Source: an uncultured Aquimonas sp.
GTDB taxonomy: Bacteria > Pseudomonadota > Gammaproteobacteria > Xanthomonadales > Xanthomonadaceae
Reading direction: 5' to 3'
Length of the DNA stretch: 29,729 nt
Assembly (NCBI RefSeq): GCF_937888285.1
Contig: NZ_CALART010000040.1
Span: 1 to 29,729, forward strand
The translations under genes were made by a program, and so were the position numbers. Shown here piece by piece: positions 17,282-25,025 of the stretch (positions are counted from its first letter, which is position 1; every line of letters starts with the position of its first letter). Below the pieces are notes generated by a model that was given only the letters and a program-made list of their open reading frames with translations, did not search any database and was not told where the DNA came from.

Positions 17282-18691
17282 TCAGGACTTGCGCTTGACG
17301 AACTGCATCAGGCGCTTGCGCTTGGCCTTCTGGCGATCGCTCAGTTCGGGCTTGGGCTTGTCCTTGTACGGATTGTCGCCATCGCGGAACAGCAGGGCGA
17401 TGGGCGTGCCGACCAGCTTGAAGCGCTTGCGGAAGAAGTTCTCCAGATAGCGCTTGTAGCTGTCGGGCAGAGTCTTGAGGCGTGAGCCGTGCACCACGAT
17501 GGTCGGCGGGTTGTGCCCCGCCATGTGCGCATAGCGCAGCTTGGCCACGTGCCCGCGCACCATCGGCGGCTGGAAAGCCTCGAAGGCGGCTTCCAGCGCG
17601 CGGTTGATCTCGGGCGTGGCGATGGTCTTGGTGGCCGACTCGTGCGCCTTGTGCACCGCGCGGAACAGCTCGCGCAGTCCGGTCCCGTGCTTGGCCGAGA
17701 TGGTCACGATCTGGGCATAGCTGACGAAGGCCAGGCGGCGTTCCAGATCGGCCTTGCACTGGTCCTTCTGGTACTGGCTCAGGCCATCCCACTTGTTCAC
17801 CGCGACCACCAGCGCGCGCTGCGCCTGCAGCACGTGGCCCAGCACGGTCGCGTCCTGTTCGGTCACGCCCTCGCTGGCGTCGAGCATGAACACCACCACC
17901 TCGCTCTGCTCGATGGCCTGCAGCGCTTTCAGCACGCTGAACTTCTCGATGGCTTCCTCGACGCGCGCCTTGCGGCGGATGCCGGCGGTGTCGATCAGCC
18001 GGTACTTGCGGCCGTCACGCTCGAGATCGACTGCGATCGAATCGCGGGTGGTGCCAGCGACTTCCGAGGCCAGCACGCGCTCCTCGCCACAGATCCGGTT
18101 GACCAGGGTGGACTTGCCGACGTTCGGCCGGCCAACGATCGCAAGCCGCAGGCGATCGGTCGGGTCCTCCAGGCCGGGGTCGATATCGCCCTCGCCCGCT
18201 TCGGGTATCCGCGCGTACAGCGCTTCAATCAGATGCAGCACGCCGCGGCCATGGGAGGCCGCCAGCGGCAGCATCGAATCGATCCCGAAGCGCGCGAACT
18301 CGGCGAGCGCGCTGGTCTCGTCCAGGCCGTCGGTCTTGTTGACCGCCAGGATCACCGGCTTCGACTGGCGCCGCAGGCGGCGCAGGATCTCGCTGTCGTC
18401 GGGCGTGATGCCGGCGCGCGCGTCGACGATGAACAGCAGCACGTCGGCTTCGTCCACCGCAGCCCAGCTCTGCACTTCCGCGCGCTCGCCGAGGCTGCCT
18501 TCCTCGGAGCCGATACCGCCGGTATCGACGACCATGAAGGGGCGTTCGCCGAGTCGGCACACGCCGTACTGGCGATCACGGGTCAGGCCCGGCTGGTCGG
18601 CGACCAGCGCATTGCGCGAGCGCGTGAGGACATTGAACAGGGTGGACTTGCCCACATTGGGGCGGCCGACCAGGGCGACGAGAGGCAGCAC
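17282..18691 (-). CDS. der: Ribosome-assembly GTPase Der (EngA)
   Basis: A 469-residue tandem GTPase needed for 50S subunit maturation. Two G domains are complete: GRPNVGKST at 9-17 with DTGG (56-59) and NKTD (118-121), then GRPNVGKST at 187-195 with DTAG (234-237) and NKWD (299-302). The C-terminal KH-like domain follows and ends in a basic tail (DRQKAKRKRLMQFVKRK). The start is GTG 18691 with AAGGA about 9 nt upstream. A strong terminator separates it from bamB, so der heads its own unit with the MoeA-like and MoeB genes, unlike E. coli where der follows bamB without such a break. Confidence 0.98.
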   Translation of the reverse strand: MLPLVALVGRPNVGKSTLFNVLTRSRNALVADQPGLTRDRQYGVCRLGERPFMVVDTGGIGSEEGSLGERAEVQSWAAVDEADVLLFIVDARAGITPDDSEILRRLRRQSKPVILAVNKTDGLDETSALAEFARFGIDSMLPLAASHGRGVLHLIEALYARIPEAGEGDIDPGLEDPTDRLRLAIVGRPNVGKSTLVNRICGEERVLASEVAGTTRDSIAVDLERDGRKYRLIDTAGIRRKARVEEAIEKFSVLKALQAIEQSEVVVFMLDASEGVTEQDATVLGHVLQAQRALVVAVNKWDGLSQYQKDQCKADLERRLAFVSYAQIVTISAKHGTGLRELFRAVHKAHESATKTIATPEINRALEAAFEAFQPPMVRGHVAKLRYAHMAGHNPPTIVVHGSRLKTLPDSYKRYLENFFRKRFKLVGTPIALLFRDGDNPYKDKPKPELSDRQKAKRKRLMQFVKRKS

Positions 18692-18750
18692 GGGTGGATC
18701 CTTTCAAGCACGATCGACGGCATCGGACGACAGCCCGGCACGTCGGCGGA

Positions 18751-18763
18751 GCAGACAGTCTGC
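18751..18763. promoter_or_regulatory. 13-bp palindrome upstream of der
   Basis: GCAGACAGTCTGC is a perfect palindrome around a central A, in the 82 nt between the bamB terminator and the der start. The centre is too tight for an RNA hairpin loop, so a DNA-binding site is the likelier reading if it has a role at all. Confidence 0.3.
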
Positions 18764-18773
18764 CCCAAGTTCC

Positions 18774-18814
18774 GGAAAACGCAGAACGCGCCGTGTCGCC
18801 ACGGCGCGTTCTGC
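18774..18814 (-). terminator. Strong Rho-independent terminator after bamB
   Basis: GCAGAACGCGCCGTG and its exact complement form a 15-bp stem with a 4-nt loop (18781-18814). In the minus-strand direction it is followed at once by GTTTTCC. It starts 20 nt after the bamB stop and closes the operon that runs from rlmN or ndk to bamB. Confidence 0.85.
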
Positions 18815-18834
18815 AGGCGGGCGCAGACGGGCGC

Positions 18835-19995
18835 CTAGCGGACGCGGAAGGCCGCGACCTCGCCGTCGGTGTTGGTGACGATCAGCAGGTCATCCACGAC
18901 CAGCGGACTGCCCTTGATCGGCTGCTTGCCCATCCGGGCGCGGCCTACGAAGCGGCCGTCGTCCATGCTCATCCAGTGCACATAGCCTTCGACATCGCCA
19001 ACTGCTGCATAGCCCGCGTGATAGGCAGGCGTGCTCAGCCAGCGATGGGCGAGCGCATCCTGCTTCCAGGTGGCCGATCCGGAGCGCTGGTCGAGCGACC
19101 ACACGTTGCCGCGATCGTCGGCCGCCAGCACCGCCTCACCGGCAAGGGTCAAGCCCGCATAGACGGACATCTCGCGGTTCCACAGCGGGCGCGAATTCAG
19201 CGCCTCGAAGGCGACGACCTGGCCACGGTAGCTGCCGGCGAAGAGGATGCCCTCGCGAAACGCGATCTCGCCATCGACATCGCTCATGCGGTCGAGATCG
19301 GTGCGGCCTTCGCCGACCGACACCGGCTGCTCCCACACGGGCGAGCCGTTCTCAAGGCGCAGGGCCACCACGCTGCCGTCGTCGTAGCCGACGAACAGGG
19401 CGGTGTCGACGATGAGCGGCGGGCTGTTGCCACGCAGCGTCAGACTCGGCAGAGCGCGGTCGAACACCCAGCGGCGGCTGCCGTCGGTGATCGAATAGCC
19501 GAACAGGCGACCATCGTTCGAGCGCACGACCGCCAGGCCGCGGCCTACGGCGGGCTGGGCAACGACTTCCGAGGTGACATCGGCGCGCCAGCGCTCATTG
19601 CCGTTGTCCGGGTTGAGCGCCAGCACGACCCCGTCCAGGGTCGGCACAACCAGGGTGCCTTCACCGAAGCCCGGCGCACCGCCGAATCGCAGGCCCTCGA
19701 AGCGCTGTTTCCAGACCTCGCGTCCGGTCTGCACGTCGATCGCGAGCACCTCGCCCTTGACGTTGCCGAAGTAGAGCTTGCCGTCGCCAGCCACAGGGCG
19801 CTGGCGAAGACCCATGCGCCCTTCGCCGTCGCCCATCGAGCGCTTCCAGACCTGGTCGACACTGACGGCGGCATCGAAATCCACGAGCTCAGCCGGCGGC
19901 TGGATGTTCTCGCGCTTGCTGACCCTTGAACCGCCGCAGGCGGCGATGGAGAGCGCGAGTGCCGCCAGGCCCAGAGCCTGCCACGCCGCCCGCAT
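18835..19995 (-). CDS. bamB: Outer-membrane assembly lipoprotein BamB
   Basis: A 386-residue lipoprotein of the BAM complex that folds beta-barrel proteins into the outer membrane. The signal peptide ends at a lipobox-like SIAAC with Cys20. The mature protein is a PQQ-type eight-bladed beta-propeller: repeats such as GKLYFGNVKGEVLAIDVQTG, DGVVLALNPDNGNERW, DGRLFGYSITDGSRRW, DGSVVALRLENGSPVW and GNVWSLDQRSGSATW recur about every 40-45 residues. Its length fits E. coli BamB (392). It follows yfgM by 2 nt and is the last gene before a strong terminator. Confidence 0.97.
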   Translation of the reverse strand: MRAAWQALGLAALALSIAACGGSRVSKRENIQPPAELVDFDAAVSVDQVWKRSMGDGEGRMGLRQRPVAGDGKLYFGNVKGEVLAIDVQTGREVWKQRFEGLRFGGAPGFGEGTLVVPTLDGVVLALNPDNGNERWRADVTSEVVAQPAVGRGLAVVRSNDGRLFGYSITDGSRRWVFDRALPSLTLRGNSPPLIVDTALFVGYDDGSVVALRLENGSPVWEQPVSVGEGRTDLDRMSDVDGEIAFREGILFAGSYRGQVVAFEALNSRPLWNREMSVYAGLTLAGEAVLAADDRGNVWSLDQRSGSATWKQDALAHRWLSTPAYHAGYAAVGDVEGYVHWMSMDDGRFVGRARMGKQPIKGSPLVVDDLLIVTNTDGEVAAFRVR

Positions 19996-19997
19996 CC

Positions 19998-20645
19998 TCA
20001 GGACTCCTTCGACGCAGGTGCGCCGAGGTCGGCGAGCTTCAGCTCGACCAGTCCGCGGGTCGGCAGGGTTGCATCGAGATGGGTCAGGGCATCCTGGTAG
20101 GCGCTCACCGCTTCCTCGGTCTTGCCCTGGGCGCGAAGCACGTCACCGCGCAGTTCGGCGGCGAGCCCGGGGAAACTGGGTTCCGCGGCGCCTGCCAGCC
20201 GCAGCGACTCGTCAAGCTGGCCCTGCGCCAGGCGGACACGCGCGAGACGCAGACCGGCCAGATTGGCGAGCAGCGGATCCTTCGCGGCAGCCTGCGCCTT
20301 GGCCAGCGCAGCCGCTGCCGCGTCGAGGTCGCCCGCATCCAGCTTGGTCTGGGCGACCTGCAGTTCCGCCAGGGCGACGTACGGGGAATCCTTGAAACGC
20401 TCGCCGATGCCGCCGGCCACCTCGCCGATGGTCTCGGGCTGCTTGGCGGTCACCGCCTTGCGCAGCGCCTCGAACTGATTGGCGGCGTCGTACTGCGCCT
20501 GCAGCTGGGAGCCCTGATGCCACTGCCAGCCGAAGAATCCGAGCAGGCCCACGGCGACACCGCCGAGCAGGGCGTTGCCGTTGTCCTTCAGCCAGGTGCG
20601 AACGCGTTCGCCGCGCTCATGCTCATCCATCAGTTCGATCGACAT
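19998..20645 (-). CDS. yfgM: YfgM-like Sec-associated TPR protein
   Basis: A 215-residue inner-membrane protein with a short cytoplasmic N-terminus (MSIELMDEHERGERVRTWLK), one membrane helix (about 25-42, LLGGVAVGLLGFFGWQW) and a periplasmic TPR domain (LRKAVTAKQPETIGEVA onward, with ALAELQVAQTKLDAGDLDAA and LRLARVRLAQGQLDESL repeats). In E. coli, YfgM works with PpiD at the SecYEG translocon as an ancillary chaperone partner. It lies 2 nt before bamB. In E. coli hisS sits directly upstream; here the upstream neighbour is rodZ, 60 nt away, with a small hairpin (20670-20686) in the gap. Confidence 0.92.
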   Translation of the reverse strand: MSIELMDEHERGERVRTWLKDNGNALLGGVAVGLLGFFGWQWHQGSQLQAQYDAANQFEALRKAVTAKQPETIGEVAGGIGERFKDSPYVALAELQVAQTKLDAGDLDAAAAALAKAQAAAKDPLLANLAGLRLARVRLAQGQLDESLRLAGAAEPSFPGLAAELRGDVLRAQGKTEEAVSAYQDALTHLDATLPTRGLVELKLADLGAPASKES

Positions 20646-20705
20646 TACGTATTCCGTGCAGGGATTCAGGCTCCCGAAGCGGGAGCGGGACTGGAAGGTG
20701 CAAGC

Positions 20706-21656
20706 TCAGCCGGGATTGGCCGGCGCCAAGGCGCCGTCCGCGCCGAGTCTAAAGCGGGCGACATTGGCACGCTGGAAGGCGGAGACATCGATTGACTCGC
20801 CATTCAGGCGCAGCTCTACACCACCCGCGTTGCCCAGCGAGACCCTGAGGCCTGCATCCACGGGAAAACTGCGGCTACTGCCGGCGCGCAGCAGGGAGGC
20901 CTCCAGCACTTCGCCCGAGGAAGTGCTGACTTCCACCCAGCTGTCCGCTGTGAGGCTGAGGCTCAAACCGGCGGCGTTCGCGCCCACCGTTGCGGCGGGT
21001 GCATCGGCCTCGGGCGCTGGCACGTCGATCGAATCGGGCGCAGCCGCCGCCGGCGGCAGCACGCCGACATCCAGACTCGGTGCGGAGGGTCGCGGCGGGA
21101 ACATGGGCGTCAGCGATGCCATCACCTGCACCTCGGGCGGTGCCGATGCCGAACCCGTCTGCACGGGCCCCACGCTGGGAGTCGACACATCCAGCGAAGT
21201 CAGCGTCGCCCGCTGCGAGGGCAGCTGGTTCGAGGTCGCCATCCAGATGAAAGGCACCACGATCGCAGCCGTCAGGAACACATGCCCCAGGCGACTGGTG
21301 TAGCGGCCCAGGACGGTGCCGTAGCGCGGCTTGACGTGGATGACCAGGTTCGGCGCGGTGGTCTTGGCTGCCGGCACCGCATCCAGCACCACCAGCGGCA
21401 TGCCGACCGCCTTGGCGTAGGCGCTCAGATAGCCTCGCGTGAACACGCCAGCGCCCAGCGCATCCAGCCGATCGGCCTCGATCGCCTCGATGATCTGGGT
21501 GCGCAGCTTCAGCTTCGACGCCAGCTCGGCGACGTCCATGCCCATGGCCTCGCGTCGTTGACGCAGGCGTTGGCCAAGTCCCGGCGTGCCGGCGACGGCG
21601 GGCTCTACAACCGCGCTTTCGGGCGCCCCGGCGCCCTCATGCTTGTATCCGCTCAT
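20706..21656 (-). CDS. rodZ: Cell-shape protein RodZ
   Basis: A 316-residue bitopic membrane protein. A Xre-like helix-turn-helix (about 26-90, with GQRLRQRREAMGMDVAELASKLKL and VFTRGYLSAYAKAVGMP) is followed by a basic juxtamembrane stretch, a membrane helix at about 124-141, a proline- and alanine-rich periplasmic linker and a C-terminal beta domain (about 230-305, LSLTADSWVEVSTSSGEVL). RodZ links MreB filaments to the elongation machinery. Its ATG overlaps the pilF stop as ATGA, so the two are translationally coupled. The helix-turn-helix binds MreB in RodZ proteins rather than acting mainly on DNA. Confidence 0.94.
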   Translation of the reverse strand: MSGYKHEGAGAPESAVVEPAVAGTPGLGQRLRQRREAMGMDVAELASKLKLRTQIIEAIEADRLDALGAGVFTRGYLSAYAKAVGMPLVVLDAVPAAKTTAPNLVIHVKPRYGTVLGRYTSRLGHVFLTAAIVVPFIWMATSNQLPSQRATLTSLDVSTPSVGPVQTGSASAPPEVQVMASLTPMFPPRPSAPSLDVGVLPPAAAAPDSIDVPAPEADAPAATVGANAAGLSLSLTADSWVEVSTSSGEVLEASLLRAGSSRSFPVDAGLRVSLGNAGGVELRLNGESIDVSAFQRANVARFRLGADGALAPANPG

Positions 21657-22412
21657 TGGATCCCTGGCTCCCCCTGGAGCATCGGTGCGGTTTCATGATC
21701 GGGAAATTCCGTGCGCAGGCGCGCGCGGTAGCGGTCCACCGCTGCCGCATTGCCCAGCCCGGATTCGATGGCGATCCCCAGCTCCAAGGCATCCGGCCTT
21801 GCAGCGGCAACCGCCTCATGGCGTTGCAGGAAAGCACGCGCCCGCAGCGGCTCGCCCTTCGCGAGCTGCAGTTGGGCGAGATCCAGCAGAACTTCCGGAT
21901 TGGCGGGCTCGGTCTCCAGCGCGAGGCGCAGGTAGCGGTCCGCCGCAGTAAGGTCTCCGGACTTCATCGCACAGACGCCTGCGTTGGTGAACACCACCGC
22001 AGGCGTCGGATAGAAGGGATCATCAATGGCCTTCGCGAAGCGTGCGTCCGCCTCGGCAAAACGACCCGAGCGGCACAGGAACTGCCCGTAGTTGTTGTTG
22101 ACCGAACCGTCGTCCGGCTTGAGCTCGACGGCGCGACGGTAGTGCGTCTCTGCGCGCTCGGGCCGGCGTATTTCCTCGTACAGGACCGCGATGACCGTGT
22201 GCGCATCGGTGGAGCGCGGGTTCAGCTCAAGCGCCTTGGTCAGGCGCTCAAGCGCAATCTGCAGCTGGCCACGCTGCATGTAGGCGCGCCCCATCTGAAC
22301 CTGGTTGGCTGCGGCGATCGCAGCGGGCGAATCCTCATCCACACGTGGGCCGCCCCCGGTCGTGGCGCAGCCGGCGAGGGCCAGCACCAATGCAAGGGCA
22401 AGAAGACCGTGC

Positions 22413-22426
<14 letters not shown>
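21653..22426 (-). CDS. pilF: Type IV pilus biogenesis lipoprotein PilF/PilW
   Basis: A 257-residue lipoprotein with lipobox LAGC (Cys20) and about six TPR motifs, for example AYMQRGQLQIALERLTKALELNP, AHTVIAVLYEEIRRPERAETHYRRAVELKPDD-type and LDLAQLQLAKGEPLRARAFL units. PilF is the pilotin that delivers the secretin PilQ to the outer membrane. It starts inside the last 14 nt of rlmN and overlaps rodZ by 4 nt, the conserved rlmN-pilF-rodZ order of Pseudomonas and Xanthomonadales. No other pilus gene is in the window. Confidence 0.94.
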
Positions 22427-23615
<1,189 letters not shown>

Positions 23616-23643
23616 GGCCTGTCCTGTGTGGGGTCTGCCTGGT

Positions 23644-24069
23644 TCAGCGCGGGCAGAGTTCGGTGGCCGCGAAGAAGTAGGCGATCTCGATCGCTGCGTT
23701 CTCCAGGCTGTCCGAGCCGTGCACGGCGTTGGCGTCGATGCTCTGCGCGAAGTCCGCGCGGATGGTGCCGGGTGCGGCGTCCTTCGGGTTGGTTGCGCCC
23801 ATCAGTTCGCGGTTCTTGGCGACGGCGTTGTCGCCTTCCAGCACCTGGATCATCACCGGGCCGGAGATCATGAACTCGACCAGGGCGTTGAAGAACGGAC
23901 GCTCGCGGTGAACCGCGTAAAAGCCCTCGGCCTCCTTGCGCGACAGGTGCTTCATCTTCGCCGCGATGACCTTGAGGCCAGCCTTCTCGAAGCGGGCATA
24001 GATCTCACCGATGACGTTCTTGGCGACCGCGTCGGGCTTGATGATGGAAATGGTGCGCTCGAGCGCCAT
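23644..24069 (-). CDS. ndk: Nucleoside diphosphate kinase
   Basis: A 141-residue protein, the standard bacterial Ndk length, balancing NTP pools by phosphate transfer through a phospho-histidine. ATG 24069 (MALERTISIIKPDAV) has GGAG 7 nt upstream; an extended frame to 24126 is not supported. The active site His117 is in NAVHGSDS, and NPKDAAPGTIR is the nucleotide-binding loop. It heads the minus-strand run ndk-rlmN-pilF-rodZ-yfgM-bamB and is divergent from the TetR gene. Confidence 0.98.
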   Translation of the reverse strand: MALERTISIIKPDAVAKNVIGEIYARFEKAGLKVIAAKMKHLSRKEAEGFYAVHRERPFFNALVEFMISGPVMIQVLEGDNAVAKNRELMGATNPKDAAPGTIRADFAQSIDANAVHGSDSLENAAIEIAYFFAATELCPR

Positions 24070-24113
24070 GCTGCAACTCCGTGGGTACTTGATGGGGATC
24101 TGTGGCCCGCCCC

Positions 24114-24156
24114 GGGTTCCGAACACCGGAACCCGCGCCTCGACCGGATTTCCGGT
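24114..24156. promoter_or_regulatory. Two hairpins upstream of ndk
   Basis: GGGTTCCG-N5-CGGAACCC (24114-24134, perfect 8-bp stem) and ACCGGA-TT-TCCGGT (24143-24156) lie 45-87 nt before the ndk start. If transcription starts above them they would be in the ndk leader. The rest of the 292-nt divergent gap (24070-24361) holds the TetR promoter and operator. Confidence 0.4.
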
Positions 24157-24294
24157 TGAAAACGGGGGCTTAGGACGAAATGGTCAAGTAGTGTAGCCGA
24201 AGGCCGCGACAATCGCACATTTGTACAGGGGTTTCGGACCGTGGCGTCAGAAACGTGACGCAGCCCACAGGAGCTCGGGCAGGCACCGATCCGA

Positions 24295-24324
24295 TTGACC
24301 CGGGCCCGCTCCTGCGCCTAGTCT
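24295..24324 (+). promoter_or_regulatory. Putative promoter of the tetR-fadN operon
   Basis: TTGACC (24295-24300) matches the -35 consensus at five of six positions. TAGTCT (24319-24324) follows after 18 nt and keeps the important T, A and final T of a -10. The predicted start would fall inside the operator at 24326-24341, so a bound repressor would block it. Confidence 0.5.
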
Positions 24325-24325
24325 C

Positions 24326-24341
24326 TCAAACGTTTGTTTGA
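24326..24341. promoter_or_regulatory. PsrA-type operator
   Basis: TCAAAC-GTTT-GTTTGA is an inverted repeat containing CAAAC-N4-GTTTG, which fits the consensus reported for Pseudomonas PsrA, G/CAAAC(N2-4)GTTTG/C. An overlapping perfect palindrome CAAACGTTTG sits at 24327-24336. It lies just after the putative -10 and 20 nt before the regulator's GTG start. The regulator next to it is PsrA-like, which makes autorepression the simplest reading. Confidence 0.7.
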
Positions 24342-24361
24342 ATGCTACCGGAGTCGATGCG

Positions 24362-24991
24362 GTGGGCCTGAGCCAGTTCTCCACCAAAGAGCGCCTGCTG
24401 TCCGCGGCCGAGCAGATGTTCGCCGAGCACGGCTTTGCGGCGACTTCACTGCGCCAGCTGACCGCAAGCGCCGACGTCAACATCGCCGCCGTCAACTACC
24501 ACTTCGGCAGCAAGGAAAACCTGATCACCGAAGTTTTCCGCCGTCGCTTTGACGAGCTCAGCGAACGTCGCCTGACCCTGCTTCGCGAGGCGATCCAGCG
24601 CGACCCGCTCGACCTGCAGGCCATCCTCTCCGCCTTCATCGTGCCGGCCATGCAGATCGGCATGGAGGGCGAAGGCGCCGCCTTCGTGCGCGTCGTGGCC
24701 CGCGCTTACGCCGAGAAGAACGAGCGGCTGCGGCAGTTCCTTTCGGACAACTACGGGCACGTGCTGCGCGAGTTCGCCCGCGCGATCCAGCACTGCCTGC
24801 CTGCCCTGCCCAAGCAGGACCTCTACTGGCGCCTCGACTACATCGCTGGCGCGCTGACCTATGCCATGGCCGATTTCGGACTGATCCGTCGCCAGCCCGG
24901 GGTCAGCGAGCAGGAACACTGCGCGCTGGCCGCCGACAACCTTCTGCGTTTCGCCGTGGCCGGACTGCGGGCACCGCCCGCTGCCGGCTGA
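24362..24991 (+). CDS. PsrA-like TetR-family repressor of fatty-acid oxidation
   Basis: A 209-residue TetR-family protein. I chose GTG 24362, with GGAG about 8 nt upstream; a TTG at 24338 in frame would sit inside the operator. The DNA-binding region (residues 9-52: TKERLLSAAEQMFAEHGFAATSL, then VNIAAVNYHFGSKENL) closely resembles Pseudomonas PsrA, which represses beta-oxidation genes and is released by long-chain acyl groups. The C-terminal ligand domain is helical and typical in size. It is 34 nt upstream of fadN on the same strand and probably shares its transcript, so it would control both itself and the pathway. Confidence 0.9.
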   Translation: MGLSQFSTKERLLSAAEQMFAEHGFAATSLRQLTASADVNIAAVNYHFGSKENLITEVFRRRFDELSERRLTLLREAIQRDPLDLQAILSAFIVPAMQIGMEGEGAAFVRVVARAYAEKNERLRQFLSDNYGHVLREFARAIQHCLPALPKQDLYWRLDYIAGALTYAMADFGLIRRQPGVSEQEHCALAADNLLRFAVAGLRAPPAAG

Positions 24992-25025
24992 TCCCTTCAC
25001 CACCCCCGCCCCACGAGGTTCTTCC

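Noticed and set aside
16641..17792. Longer form of the MoeA-like gene starting at 17792
   Set aside because: The extra N-terminal part overlaps der in another frame and is Arg/Gln-rich; ATG 17267 matches the family.
24070..24126. N-terminal extension of Ndk to 24126
   Set aside because: The family starts at MALERTISI; the ribosome site fits ATG 24069 and the extension crosses hairpins.
24338..24361. TTG start of the TetR gene at 24338
   Set aside because: It lies inside the operator and lacks a ribosome site; GTG 24362 has GGAG upstream and gives a normal TetR start.
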